Source: Rossellomorea sp. y25
GTDB lineage: Bacteria; Bacillota; Bacilli; Bacillales; Bacillaceae_B
Length of the DNA: 64,000 bases
Assembly: GCF_038049935.1 (NCBI RefSeq)
Contig: NZ_CP145886.1
Coordinates: 1,302,001-1,366,000 of the forward strand
Reading direction: 5' to 3'
Positions within the stretch are counted from its first letter, which is position 1; each line of letters opens with the position of its first letter. The notes under the pieces were generated by a model. It ran no database searches. It was not told the origin of the DNA and saw only the letters and a program-made list of their open reading frames with translations. The translations under genes and the position numbers were made by a program. Positions 42,128-51,178 of this stretch are shown in pieces.

Positions 42128-42543
42128 GCTTGTCGGGTCTACCGAGCCGTCTCCGCTTTTCTTATTGTCCAGCTCCAGCGGCTAGCCCCTCGAGGTCATA
42201 AGCCGCGATGGCCAAAAAGGCAAAGAACGCCTTTTCAGCCATCCCGTCTTATGCTTGTCGGGGCTGACCAAGCCGCTTCCGCTTTTCTTATTGTCCAGCT
42301 ACGACTCCTAGCCCCTCGAGATCACTTTTTAAAAATCCCATAAGGCAAAGAGCGCCTTTTGGGATTTTCCAAAAGTGCTTGTCGGGTCTACCCAGTCGTC
42401 TCCGCTTTTCTTATTGTCCAGCTCCAGCGGCTAGCCCCTCGAGGTCATAAGCCGCGATGGCCAAAAAGGCAAAGAACGCCTTTTCAGCCATCCCGTCTTA
42501 TGCTTGTCGGGGCTGACCAAGCCGCTTCCGCTTTTCTTATTGT
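42128..42543 (+). repeat. Cluster of about 3.3 tandem copies of a 125-bp intergenic element
   Basis: The start motif GCTTGTCGGG recurs at 42128, 42253, 42377 and 42502, giving periods of 125, 124 and 125 bases. Copies 1 and 3 are nearly identical; copies 2 and 4 share a variant start (GGGGCTGACCAAGCCGCTTCC). Each unit contains TCCGCTTTTCTTATTGTCCAGCT and AGCCCCTCGAG followed by a small internal hairpin. AGCCCC...CATAAG pairs with CTTATG...GGGGCT, so units can fold into long stems. A homologous element lies inverted at 54855-55006. No plausible gene is present; protein-like translations are shadows. Confidence 0.85.
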
Positions 42544-42582
42544 ATCATTTTCTCTATACTACTATTAGTAGAGGTGATGAAG

Positions 42583-42909
42583 ATGGAACAAGAGAGAAGA
42601 TATAGTGAGATGACGGAGCATGAGTTAAAGCAGGAAATTGCTTCGTTGAAGGAAAAGGCAAGAAAGGCTGAACAGCTGGGGATTGTGAATGAGTTTGCCG
42701 TATTGGAGCGAAAGGCTCTTATGGCCCAGGCTTATTTAATGGATCCTGACAGCTACAAGCCTGGTGGAATCTACGCGATAGAAGGAGATCCCGGTACATA
42801 TTTCAGAGTGGACTACTTAAACGGGGTATTCGCTTGGGGATATCGCTTGGGTGGCGATGGAAAAGAAGAGGCTTTGCCTATCTCCCTTTTAGCTGGAGAA
42901 AAGAAATAA
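42583..42909 (+). CDS. yfhH: YfhH family protein (DUF1811)
   Basis: A 108-residue protein matching B. subtilis YfhH in length and sequence pattern: RYSEMTEHELKQEIASLKEKARKAEQLGIVNEFAVLERKALMAQAYL, then a small beta domain with YLNGVFAWGYRLGG and ALPISLL. It is soluble with an N-terminal helical coiled region. Function unknown. The ATG at 42583 follows GAGGTGA by five bases; an upstream GTG is inside that site. The repeat cluster ends only 40 bases upstream, so the promoter must lie in or next to a repeat. Confidence 0.87.
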   Translation: MEQERRYSEMTEHELKQEIASLKEKARKAEQLGIVNEFAVLERKALMAQAYLMDPDSYKPGGIYAIEGDPGTYFRVDYLNGVFAWGYRLGGDGKEEALPISLLAGEKK

Positions 42910-42914
42910 TGAAG

Positions 42915-42937
42915 AGGTCCGTCATAGGGACGGACCT
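42915..42937. repeat. Short AGGTCCGTC / GGGACGGACCT hairpin
   Basis: AGGTCCGTC (42915-42923) and GACGGACCT form a tight hairpin between the convergent yfhH and YpzG-like genes. The same arm sequence occurs at 3011-3102 and 43735-43767. Confidence 0.7.
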
Positions 42938-42947
42938 CGGAAGCAGT

Positions 42948-43106
42948 CTAGGAACGCTTGCGTGTCTGGTTCTCTAGAATGATTAAGTCTTGAGTTTGTG
43001 TGGTTTGTCCATTAGCTTGGGAATGGGCATGCTTTGGATTGTAGAATGCCTTGTTAAATGGACTACTGTACTTATTTCGGTAGAAGTTGTTTTTCATGTT
43101 TGCCAT
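42948..43106 (-). CDS. YpzG-like small protein
   Basis: A 52-residue basic protein: MANMKNNFYRNKYSSPFNKAFYNPKHAHSQANGQTTQTQDLIILENQTRKRS. The NPKHA-x-x-Q-x-NG-x-T segment and the ILENQTRK tail fit the YpzG family, small proteins of spore-forming Bacillaceae. AGGGGGT lies about eight bases before the ATG. It follows sspK by 31 bases on the same strand and is probably cotranscribed, suggesting a sporulation-linked role. Confidence 0.65.
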   Translation of the reverse strand: MANMKNNFYRNKYSSPFNKAFYNPKHAHSQANGQTTQTQDLIILENQTRKRS

Positions 43107-43137
43107 CGTGACTACCCCCTAAACAAATTTCACTTCA

Positions 43138-43302
43138 TTAAAGTGAGTCGTGATCTCTTTCTCCAGAAGCTTTCATACGTTCTTGAGGATGGGTATTGAT
43201 GGTGCCGTTAGCCCTTTTAGATGCAAATTCCGCTTTAGCTCTCGGTTCACCTTCGAATTTATTGTTATTCATGTTAGGGAACCCTGTCGTTTTATTTCGC
43301 AT
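43138..43302 (-). CDS. sspK: Small acid-soluble spore protein K
   Basis: A 54-residue protein: [54 protein letters not shown], a close match to SspK, with the conserved EPRAKxEFASKRAxG and HPQERMxASG. It is a minor spore-core protein made in the forespore. AGGAGG lies six bases before the ATG; longer upstream starts have no site. A CATACTA sequence upstream suggests a SigG promoter. In B. subtilis sspK lies in the same yfh neighbourhood. Confidence 0.88.
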   Translation of the reverse strand: MRNKTTGFPNMNNNKFEGEPRAKAEFASKRANGTINTHPQERMKASGERDHDSL

Positions 43303-43384
43303 AATGTGCCTCCTAAAAGGTGAAATGTACTTACTCATACCGTGAAGAAGCAAAGATTCACAACTAAGCTTAACCACGTACTAA

Positions 43385-43413
43385 TAGTATGGGTGAAATG
43401 GTGTACATTATCA
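43385..43413 (-). promoter_or_regulatory. Possible SigG promoter of sspK
   Basis: On the minus strand CATACTA (43391-43385) fits the SigG -10 consensus exactly. TGATAA lies 16 bases upstream, a poor -35. The leader would be about 75 bases. The same bases may overlap upstream elements of yfhJ. Confidence 0.35.
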
Positions 43414-43453
43414 TAAAAGCGGGAACTAAATATATGGAAAAGGAGGAGACAAA

Positions 43454-43729
43454 ATGGAGTCAACATTCCACGAATTAACACAATTGTTAATTGAAAAAAA
43501 TAACAAGCTATCTTATGAAAAAGCGAGAACCTGGATTGAACTTGTCTGGGAGGATTTCGAAGCAACATACGCAAAAGCAGGTTACGATTATAAAGGGAAA
43601 GCAGTAACGGAGAAAGTCGTTCGCCAATGGGTCAATACGTACGGGGAACAGATCCATGAATTTGCTGCACAAAACCCTAAATACAAACACCTGATCGACG
43701 ATAAAGAAGATGGCGATTTAGTACACTAA
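43454..43729 (+). CDS. yfhJ: YfhJ family (WVELL domain) protein
   Basis: A 91-residue acidic soluble protein with the WVELL-type core: KARTWIELVWEDFEATYAKAGYDYKGKAVTEKVVRQWVNTYGEQIHEF. This matches B. subtilis YfhJ, of unknown function, in the same neighbourhood. GGAGGAG lies six bases before the ATG. A perfect 15-bp hairpin follows the stop. Confidence 0.85.
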   Translation: MESTFHELTQLLIEKNNKLSYEKARTWIELVWEDFEATYAKAGYDYKGKAVTEKVVRQWVNTYGEQIHEFAAQNPKYKHLIDDKEDGDLVH

Positions 43730-43734
43730 AGTGA

Positions 43735-43767
43735 TGAGGGACGGACCTTGAAAAGGTCCGTCCCTCA
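43735..43767. repeat. Perfect hairpin TGAGGGACGGACCTT / AAGGTCCGTCCCTCA
   Basis: A 15-bp perfect stem with a three-base loop, between the convergent yfhJ and yfhP genes. It is the third and longest copy of the GGGACGGACC arm family. No T-tract, though it may act as a bidirectional terminator. Confidence 0.8.
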
Positions 43768-43772
43768 CTGCT

Positions 43773-44759
43773 TTAATCGATTAAAATGTCGATGTCGACT
43801 TTTGAGCGGAGTTTTTCTTCGCTGAAGACCCATCCTGTGTAGGAGCTGACGATGTTCAGGTCTTTGTCGAGCTGGACCAGGGCGACAAATGGATAGTGTC
43901 CATTATTTCTGTAGCGAAGATCGATAAAGCGTACTTCAAAGTGATCGTCGTATTCGTCCAATTCCCAGCGGAAAACCGGTGAAAAGGAAAGAAAGGCTGC
44001 AAGATTTTTATCTTTTTTAGCAGCATTGATCACTGGATTTTCAGGTATCGGTATCCGTTCAAATTTATCAAAAATCGTAATCGACCGTCTAAATGCCCTT
44101 GCGACATAATAATGCTCCTTCGTCACGATGGCTAATCGCCATTGGAAAAATCGGATGGTCGGCGAAACGATGATTTTCTCCGCTTTCGGAATTCTTCGCT
44201 TCACCGCATTTTTCACGGCTTTTTGAACCTGGAATCTCAATACATAATAAGCAAAAATCACAATGTACATGACCAAAAAGGTTTTTCCCGGTGGTAATCC
44301 AAAGCCCCAAAGGATCAATCCCCCAATATGAATCCCGAAAATAATCGGGTCAAACGTGTTAATGACCCCTAAAGCGACCCATTTCGACGAAATCGGCCTG
44401 ATTGCCTGGGTCCCATAGGCGTTGAAAATGTCGACAAATACATGAAGGAATACGGCCACAAATGTCCAAATCCATAAATGAAGCAAATCTGCCCCCGGGA
44501 AAAATGGATAAAGACAAGCGACGATTAAAAGCGGCCATAGAGCAACGGCTGGAATGCTATGGGTGATGCCTCGGTGATGACGTATATAAACAGCATTATT
44601 GCGTAATTTCAAAACGGTATCAATGTCTGGTATTTGAGAGCCGATGACTGCTGCAACTAACACACTTTGAGAAGTGGCTGCACTTTCAGCAACAACGGGA
44701 TCCAGGGTGGCTAAGCCCCCAAGAGCGAAACCCATGACAATATGAGTGCCTGTATCCAA
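43773..44759 (-). CDS. yfhP: YfhP membrane protein (DUF457 metal-dependent hydrolase family)
   Basis: A 328-residue membrane protein with about five hydrophobic segments in the first 190 residues and a soluble C-terminal domain. The N-terminus MDTGTHIVMGFALGGL and conserved histidines in YIRHHRGITHSIPAVALWPLL are the DUF457/YdjM pattern of a predicted metal-dependent membrane hydrolase. In B. subtilis, database annotation says YfhP may negatively regulate mutY, fabL and sspE; the arrangement here, with yfhP upstream and divergent from mutY, is consistent. The start is TTG with GGGAGGA seven bases upstream. Confidence 0.85.
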   Translation of the reverse strand: MDTGTHIVMGFALGGLATLDPVVAESAATSQSVLVAAVIGSQIPDIDTVLKLRNNAVYIRHHRGITHSIPAVALWPLLIVACLYPFFPGADLLHLWIWTFVAVFLHVFVDIFNAYGTQAIRPISSKWVALGVINTFDPIIFGIHIGGLILWGFGLPPGKTFLVMYIVIFAYYVLRFQVQKAVKNAVKRRIPKAEKIIVSPTIRFFQWRLAIVTKEHYYVARAFRRSITIFDKFERIPIPENPVINAAKKDKNLAAFLSFSPVFRWELDEYDDHFEVRFIDLRYRNNGHYPFVALVQLDKDLNIVSSYTGWVFSEEKLRSKVDIDILID

Positions 44760-44849
44760 AAAAAGTCCTCCCTTGGCTCATTTTCATCTGTTTTCTTTAT
44801 GACTTGTATTCATTTTTGAACATGATATGGTTAAAAGGAGTTTATTTCA

Positions 44850-45158
44850 ATGAAAAACACTTTACACATTTACTTAGAATATGAAATAAAACAAAATTTT
44901 CAACCTCAATATAAGCAGATTATGAATAATATTGTAGAGACATTACCACAATACGACGCCTTTAATATCCAATGGGAAAAGTCTGAAGCCGACTCTAATC
45001 GTTACATCGAACGGTTTATTGTGCCCACGGAATCCCATTTCCATGTTTTGAAACGTTTACGAACTTCCCGTCGTCATTTATTATTTGGATTATTGGACGA
45101 ATGTATTTGTGGAGGGTTAAAAGAAATAAACCTTGTTGGATTAAAAACACAGCTTTAA
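44850..45158 (+). CDS. Hypothetical 102-residue protein upstream of mutY
   Basis: A soluble protein with an N-terminal strand (KNTLHIYLEYEIKQNF) and a central helical segment (QYKQIMNNIVETLP). It may adopt a ferredoxin-like fold but no family is recognised. AAGGAG lies nine bases before the ATG. It ends 49 bases before mutY and could be cotranscribed. Divergent from yfhP. Confidence 0.65.
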   Translation: MKNTLHIYLEYEIKQNFQPQYKQIMNNIVETLPQYDAFNIQWEKSEADSNRYIERFIVPTESHFHVLKRLRTSRRHLLFGLLDECICGGLKEINLVGLKTQL

Positions 45159-45207
45159 TTATTTATTCCCTATTCAACGTAACATTTAACATCCTGGAGG
45201 TAAAAAA

Positions 45208-46314
45208 TTGACTGAAGAACCATTGAAACATTTACAAACCATTAACCGTGAGGAATTCCAGAAAGATTTAATCTCATGGTTTTCAAGAGAACAGCGAGAT
45301 CTGCCGTGGAGGAAGGATCAAGATCCCTACAAAGTGTGGGTGTCCGAAATCATGCTTCAGCAAACGAGGGTGGATACGGTCATACCTTATTTTAACCGAT
45401 TCATCGAAAAATTTCCTACCATAGATGCTCTTGCAATTGCAGACGAAGAAGATGTCCTGAAAGCATGGGAAGGACTCGGCTATTACTCGAGAGTCAGGAA
45501 TCTCCAATCCGCTGTAAAAGAAGTGAACGAAAAGTATGATGGTATCGTCCCTGATACTCCGAAAGAGATTTCGTCTTTAAAAGGAGTGGGCCCATACACA
45601 GCGGGAGCGATCTTGAGTATTGCCTATGGCAAACCGGAGCCTGCTGTCGACGGAAATGTCATGAGGGTATTTTCACGTATCCTGTCCATCTGGCTGGATA
45701 TTGCCAAACCTGCTTCACGAAAAGTGTTTGAAGAAGCCGTCAGAAATTTGATTTCTGAAGAGAACCCATCCTATTTCAATCAGGCATTGATGGAACTTGG
45801 TGCCCTGATTTGTACTCCGACTTCACCATCCTGCTTACTATGTCCTGTTCGGGAGCACTGCCAGGCATTTGAAGAAGGGGTTCAAACTGAGCTTCCGATC
45901 AAATCGAAGAAGAAATCTGCCCGTAAATTGAATATGGCGGCAGCTGTTTTGTTTACGGAAGATGATCGAGTCGTTATTCATAAACGTCCAAATAAAGGTC
46001 TGCTTGCGAATTTATGGGAATTCCCTAATTTTGAAGTGGGAAATTCAAGCGGCGGTCGAAAGCAATTGGTTGATTTCATGGAGGAAGAATACAAGGTAGA
46101 TTGCTCTTTGAAAGCAGGGGTTGTCACGAAAATCCAGCATATATTCTCTCACATAGTGTGGGACATTGAAGTATATGTTGGTTCTATCGACAGCGCTACT
46201 CTTGATGCCAGCGACCTGATTGCCGTTACGACTGAAGAATTAGAGAAATATGCCTTCCCCGTTTCCCATCAGAAAATTTGGAAGGAAACTGGAGCAGGAA
46301 TACTGCAAAAATAA
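45208..46314 (+). CDS. mutY: A/G-specific adenine DNA glycosylase MutY
   Basis: A 368-residue MutY that removes adenine mispaired with 8-oxoguanine. Catalytic Glu47 lies in [11 protein letters not shown], the helix-hairpin-helix in [13 protein letters not shown], catalytic Asp in [10 protein letters not shown], and the [4Fe-4S] cysteines in C-x6-C-x2-C-x5-C ([17 protein letters not shown]). A C-terminal NUDIX-like 8-oxoG recognition domain follows. The start is TTG with TGGAGGT six bases upstream. Gene order yfhP-mutY-yfhS-fabL-sspE matches B. subtilis. Confidence 0.95.
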   Translation: MTEEPLKHLQTINREEFQKDLISWFSREQRDLPWRKDQDPYKVWVSEIMLQQTRVDTVIPYFNRFIEKFPTIDALAIADEEDVLKAWEGLGYYSRVRNLQSAVKEVNEKYDGIVPDTPKEISSLKGVGPYTAGAILSIAYGKPEPAVDGNVMRVFSRILSIWLDIAKPASRKVFEEAVRNLISEENPSYFNQALMELGALICTPTSPSCLLCPVREHCQAFEEGVQTELPIKSKKKSARKLNMAAAVLFTEDDRVVIHKRPNKGLLANLWEFPNFEVGNSSGGRKQLVDFMEEEYKVDCSLKAGVVTKIQHIFSHIVWDIEVYVGSIDSATLDASDLIAVTTEELEKYAFPVSHQKIWKETGAGILQK

Positions 46315-46315
46315 A

Positions 46316-46343
46316 AAAGAGCAGCCGTGATGGTTGCTCTTTA
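46316..46343. terminator. Terminator between mutY and yfhS
   Basis: AAAGAGCA and TGCTCTTT pair around an inner C-C-GTGATGG-T loop, followed by TATATA. Confidence 0.65.
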
Positions 46344-46353
46344 TATAATCATT

Positions 46354-46578
46354 TCAATCGTAACTAACCTTCGTGCCATGAGTATAATCTGCTTCACCCC
46401 GCTTCAATCCACCGCGGTTTTCAATTTCCTCAATAATTTCTCGGTGAATCGATTGTCCTTCTGCGTTCAAATAGGGTACTATTTGTTGTAGTGAATGATG
46501 AAAGAAAGCAAGCTCGCTTTTCTCCCATTCATTTTTTGGAATCATTGAAAGCTCTGTCATATCTCTGCCTACATACAT
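46354..46578 (-). CDS. yfhS: YfhS family small cytosolic protein
   Basis: A 74-residue soluble protein: MYVGRDMTELSMIPKNEWEKSELAFFHHSLQQIVPYLNAEGQSIHREIIEEIENRGG. It matches B. subtilis YfhS in length, sequence pattern and position. Function unknown. GGAGGAA lies close before the ATG. The gene is on the opposite strand to mutY and fabL, as in B. subtilis. Confidence 0.88.
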   Translation of the reverse strand: MYVGRDMTELSMIPKNEWEKSELAFFHHSLQQIVPYLNAEGQSIHREIIEEIENRGGLKRGEADYTHGTKVSYD

Positions 46579-46627
46579 AACTCATTCCTCCATTTAACTG
46601 ACATGCTCTTATTAGTGTGCATGTTAA

Positions 46628-47425
<798 letters not shown>

Positions 47426-47462
47426 TGGAATGTTTTTCCTGAAAAAAATCGAATAGTGAAAT

Positions 47463-47490
47463 CCACGCTTGGTTATCTTAATAAGCGTGG
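47463..47490 (+). other. Stem-loop abutting the sspE ribosome site
   Basis: CCACGCTT (47463-47470) and AAGCGTGG (47483-47490) form a perfect 8-bp stem; the last two G bases are also the first of the GGAGGTGA ribosome site at 47489-47496. Likely an mRNA-stabilising or translation-tuning 5' hairpin. Confidence 0.6.
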
Positions 47491-47501
47491 AGGTGATTAC
47501 A

Positions 47502-47708
47502 ATGGCAAAACAACCAAACAAAACTCAAGCTGGTACAAGCGTTCAACATGTTAAGCAACAAAACGCTCAAGCTGGTGCAACTCAGCAACAACAATACGGT
47601 ACTGAGTTCGCTTCAGAAACAACAGCAGCTCAACATGTGAAACAACAAAACCAACAAGCAGAAGCTAACAAAGCGAAAGCTTCTGGTAAATACGGTCAAC
47701 AACAATAA
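47502..47708 (+). CDS. sspE: Gamma-type small acid-soluble spore protein SspE
   Basis: A 68-residue Gln- and Asn-rich protein with two repeats of AAQHVKQQNxQA-like sequence. EFASET in the linker matches the germination protease GPR cleavage site, which releases amino acids on germination. The start ATG follows GGAGGTGA by five bases; the hairpin just upstream shares two bases with that site. A terminator follows. Position after fabL matches B. subtilis. Confidence 0.93.
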   Translation: MAKQPNKTQAGTSVQHVKQQNAQAGATQQQQYGTEFASETTAAQHVKQQNQQAEANKAKASGKYGQQQ

Positions 47709-47729
47709 TTGAATTGTTCTTGACGGAGA

Positions 47730-47757
47730 AAGCACCCAATTGATTGGGTGCTTTTTC
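47730..47757 (+). terminator. Terminator of sspE
   Basis: AAAGCACCCAA-TTGA-TTGGGTGCTTT, perfect 11-bp stem followed by TTC. Confidence 0.9.
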
Positions 47758-47905
47758 GTATTTTTACATATAATGGAATTCGAACGCCCGCACACACTCA
47801 GATCCACATCGACAAAACTGGTGGCATTGTGACAGAAGTTGTCAAAGGGTTTGGGGTTGGAAAGGAGAATGTTTTAGGAGAGCTTGTTTAGAGGAGTTGG
47901 TTGGA

Positions 47906-48169
47906 GTGATACAGCATCGATTTAATGAGTTGGTTTCAGAGCAGTTAGAAACGATGGATAAGTTGTTATATCTTCAGTCGGAGATAGAACGGTGTCAGGA
48001 TCTGGAAAAGGAATTACTTCAGCTTCAAGAGATGACGAAGGTTGAATCTATAAAGAGAGAGATTGCGTCAAAAAAGAAGGAACTTAAAGAGATTCAAAAA
48101 ATGTTTCAACGGCAAACCGATGATGTGATTCGTTCATATCAAAAGGAACAAAACAGTGTGACAACGTAA
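47906..48169 (+). CDS. ygaB: YgaB family coiled-coil protein
   Basis: An 87-residue, almost entirely helical protein (SEQLETMDKLLYLQSEIERCQDLEKELLQLQEM...KKKELKEIQKMFQ) predicted to form a coiled coil. It matches YgaB of B. subtilis, of unknown function, in the same position. The start is GTG at 47906 with GAGGAG nine bases upstream; an earlier TTG lies too close to that site. Confidence 0.83.
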   Translation: MIQHRFNELVSEQLETMDKLLYLQSEIERCQDLEKELLQLQEMTKVESIKREIASKKKELKEIQKMFQRQTDDVIRSYQKEQNSVTT

Positions 48170-48420
48170 AAAGCAACTTTAAACGTAAGTGGAAACGAGA
48201 TATGTTTCACGAATAAACCTTTCACCCAAATGCGGGTCAAGTAAAAGGCAGCTCTCCCAATTTATAATAAAAACCCATTTTTGAACCGAAATCGGGCGAT
48301 TCTTAAAGGATATTTTCTTTAAGGATAGCCCTTTTGTTTTAAATTTTCTGAGGAAACGTTATAATGATAGAATAGATAAGTATATATAAGGGTAATTATG
48401 AAATGAAAGAAGGGGATACG

Positions 48421-48951
48421 ATGGCGGTTCCCACAGAAGGAAAATCTGTACAAATACATAGCTTTAAGCATGATGGCAACATTCACCGGATATGGAATGA
48501 GACGACGATCCTGAAAGGAACAAGCAATCAGATTATCGGTGGAAATGATCGAACGATGGTGACGGAATCCGACGGAAGAACGTGGATGACCCGTGAACCG
48601 GCAATATGCTATTTCCATTCAGAGCTATGGTTTAACATTATTTGTATGATTCGTGAGGACGGTATTTATTATTATTGTAATTTAAGTTCACCATTTGTAT
48701 ATGATCATGAAGCGATCAAGTATATCGATTACGACTTGGATATTAAAGTGTTTCCTGATATGACATATACATTGCTGGATGAGGATGAGTATGAAGCTCA
48801 TCGTAAATTGTACGGTTACCCGGATGTGATCGATCACATCCTGAAGCGAAATGTAGACAAGCTTGTTCGCTGGATCCGACAAAGAAAAGGGCCTTTTGCT
48901 CCGGACTTTATTGATATTTGGTACGAGCGCTATTTGACTCACAGGGGGTAA
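48421..48951 (+). CDS. ygaC: Nucleoside tri-/diphosphate phosphatase, DUF402 family (YgaC/NtdP)
   Basis: A 176-residue DUF402 protein, the same length as B. subtilis YgaC. Conserved blocks include [38 protein letters not shown] and [14 protein letters not shown], the last carrying the aspartates that bind divalent metal. The S. aureus homologue hydrolyses nucleoside tri- and diphosphates. ATG 48421 is chosen from family alignment (MAVPTEGK...) and AAGGGG five bases upstream. Between ygaB and ygaD as in B. subtilis. Confidence 0.9.
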   Translation: MAVPTEGKSVQIHSFKHDGNIHRIWNETTILKGTSNQIIGGNDRTMVTESDGRTWMTREPAICYFHSELWFNIICMIREDGIYYYCNLSSPFVYDHEAIKYIDYDLDIKVFPDMTYTLLDEDEYEAHRKLYGYPDVIDHILKRNVDKLVRWIRQRKGPFAPDFIDIWYERYLTHRG

Positions 48952-48977
48952 CACAGCTGGAAAATTGTATAGGCATT

Positions 48978-49070
48978 AAAGGGCTGACCCAGTAAGGAGC
49001 AACCTTTTCATTCCCAAACAGGATTTGAAGAGGAACAGTGCTGCGTTCCATACAGGGTCATCCCTTTTTA
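48978..49070 (+). terminator. Long-range hairpin between ygaC and ygaD
   Basis: AAAGGGCTGACCC (48978-48990) pairs with GGGTCATCCCTTT (49055-49067) with one mismatch, followed by TTTA. The 64-base loop contains a GGAAC...GTTCC hairpin. May be a terminator with an enlarged loop or a small structured element. Confidence 0.5.
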
Positions 49071-49113
49071 TTGGGGCAAAATAAATACTAACATCTTAGA
49101 AAGGAGTAATCAC

Positions 49114-50862
49114 TTGGATAGTATCAAACGCTACCTTCAATTTGTAAAACCTTATCGGTGGCAAATTATCGGTACATTAATTATAGGTATTATTAAATTT
49201 ACGATTCCCTTATTGATTCCGATTTTAATCAAATATGTCATTGATGATATAGTAGGGGCTTCTGGCTTATCTGCGGAAGAAAAGACCGATCAATTACTGA
49301 TGATCATGGGGATCATGCTTGTCCTTTTCTTACTTGTAAGACCGCCTGTAGAGTATTATAGGCAATACTTTGCTCAGTGGACGGGTAACAAGATCCTGTA
49401 TGATTTGAGGGATCATTTGTTTTCACATATTCAACGACTAAGCTTTAAATATTATTCGAATACAAGAGCGGGGGAAGTCATTTCCAGGGTCATCAATGAC
49501 GTTGAGCAAACGAAGAATTTCGTGATCACCGGACTGATGAATCTATGGCTCGATGCGGCTACCATAGTCATTGCCCTCTCCATCATGTTTACGATGGATG
49601 TTTCGTTAACACTTGTTTCTCTTATAGCGTTTCCTTTCTATGCTTTCTCCGTCCGTTATTTCTTTGGAAGACTTAGAGGGTTGACGAGAGACCGTTCTCA
49701 GGCATTGGCGGAGGTTCAAAGTCATTTACACGAACGGGTCCAGGGGATGGCCGTCATAAAGAGCTTTGCTGTTGAAGACTACGAACAGAAACAGTTTCAG
49801 GATCAGAATAGCAATTTCTTAACCAAGGCCTTGAAGCAAACAAGCTGGAATGCGAAAGCGTTCGCGGTTGTGAATACTATTACGGATATTTCTCCATTAA
49901 TCATCATTGGGTATGCTGGACTGCAAGTCATTGATGGAGATTTGACCATTGGTACGATGGCTGCCTTTATCGCATATATCGATCGTCTTTATGGTCCGCT
50001 TAGACGACTGGTGAATTCTTCAACAACCTTGACTCAATCGATCGCTTCCATGGACCGTGTATTTGAGTTCATGGATGAGAAGTATGATATTGATGATGAA
50101 CCAGGTGCGATTCCTTGTAAAAATGTACGCGGGGATATTCATTTTAAAAATGTTTCCTTCCGCTATGAATCTGAAGAGGAGGAGGTACTGCGTAATCTCA
50201 ACCTTGATATTAAAACGGGTGAAACCGTTGCTCTGGTCGGGATGAGCGGAGGAGGGAAATCATCCTTCGTCAGTCTGATTCCCCGGTTCTACGATGTTAC
50301 AGATGGTGAAATTCTTTTAGATGGTACGGATATCAGAAGATTTCAGGTGAGATCATTGCGGGACAATATCGGAATGGTTCTTCAGGACAATATTCTCTTT
50401 AGTGAATCGGTCAAGATGAATATTAAATTCGGTAATCCTGATGCGACGGATGAAGAAGTAATAGAAGCTGCCAAGGCGGCGAACGCACATGATTTCATCA
50501 TGAAATTACCTCAAGGCTATGACACGAAAGTAGGGGAACGAGGCGTGAAACTATCGGGCGGACAGAAGCAACGTGTCGCGATTGCCAGGGTATTCCTTAA
50601 AAACCCGCCGATACTCATACTGGATGAAGCAACGTCAGCTCTTGATCTGGAAAGTGAACACCTGATCCAGGAATCCCTTGAAATCCTGGCGAAAGATCGG
50701 ACGACCTTCATAGTCGCCCATCGTCTATCAACGATCACTCATGCTGATAGAATCATTCATATGGAACACGGAGAAGTTGTCGAAATGGGGACACATGAAG
50801 AGTTGATGGCGAAGCAGGGCCATTATTATAAACTGTTCCAAGTACAACAGCTTGATCAATAA
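49114..50862 (+). CDS. ygaD: ABC half-transporter YgaD
   Basis: A 582-residue exporter: six membrane helices (residues about 15-305) then ATPase with Walker A GMSGGGKS, signature LSGGQKQR and Walker [13 protein letters not shown]. It resembles lipid A/multidrug exporters (MsbA group) and the B. subtilis YgaD in the same position; substrate unknown. The start is TTG with AAAGGAG seven bases upstream. A strong terminator follows. Confidence 0.9.
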   Translation: MDSIKRYLQFVKPYRWQIIGTLIIGIIKFTIPLLIPILIKYVIDDIVGASGLSAEEKTDQLLMIMGIMLVLFLLVRPPVEYYRQYFAQWTGNKILYDLRDHLFSHIQRLSFKYYSNTRAGEVISRVINDVEQTKNFVITGLMNLWLDAATIVIALSIMFTMDVSLTLVSLIAFPFYAFSVRYFFGRLRGLTRDRSQALAEVQSHLHERVQGMAVIKSFAVEDYEQKQFQDQNSNFLTKALKQTSWNAKAFAVVNTITDISPLIIIGYAGLQVIDGDLTIGTMAAFIAYIDRLYGPLRRLVNSSTTLTQSIASMDRVFEFMDEKYDIDDEPGAIPCKNVRGDIHFKNVSFRYESEEEEVLRNLNLDIKTGETVALVGMSGGGKSSFVSLIPRFYDVTDGEILLDGTDIRRFQVRSLRDNIGMVLQDNILFSESVKMNIKFGNPDATDEEVIEAAKAANAHDFIMKLPQGYDTKVGERGVKLSGGQKQRVAIARVFLKNPPILILDEATSALDLESEHLIQESLEILAKDRTTFIVAHRLSTITHADRIIHMEHGEVVEMGTHEELMAKQGHYYKLFQVQQLDQ

Positions 50863-50867
50863 AATGT

Positions 50868-50917
50868 AAAGTCATGACTTATCACGATACATGTGATAAA
50901 AGTCATGACTTTTTTTG
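50868..50917 (+). terminator. Terminator of ygaD
   Basis: AAAGTCATGACTT and AAGTCATGACTTT form a perfect 13-bp outer stem, with ATCAC...GTGAT nested inside; a T-run of seven follows. Confidence 0.9.
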
Positions 50918-51079
50918 TATATCAAAAAAATATATCGAACTTATTGCAGGTGTGTCGTGAAGAAAGTAGGGCTAAATAACTTTATCTGGAAGGAATGAAA
51001 AGAATATTTGGACATATATTGAATTGAATTAGGAATGAAAGAGCATATGAATTTTGTGTGGAAAAATTCTGAAAATAGA

Positions 51080-51107
51080 TTGCAACATTTGTAACATCTT
51101 GTATAAT
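51080..51107 (+). promoter_or_regulatory. Probable SigA promoter of the app operon
   Basis: TTGCAA (51080-51085), 16-base spacer, TATAAT (51102-51107), about 70 bases before the first gene. The 316-base gap between ygaD and this operon otherwise holds only A/T-rich sequence. Confidence 0.65.
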
Positions 51108-51178
51108 AAGAAACATATAAAATTTAGAAAATAAGCACTATTAAGAAAAGAGAGATAGTTTCGAAGAGGAGGATTTGA

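Noticed and set aside
42128..42543. Possible CRISPR array because of regular repeat spacing
   Set aside because: The whole 125-bp unit repeats, including the would-be spacers; no short direct repeat with unique spacers and no cas genes.
42113..42568. Two open frames inside the 125-bp repeats with near-identical protein sequence
   Set aside because: They are translations of the tandem nucleotide repeat, lack ribosome sites and are interrupted at unit boundaries.
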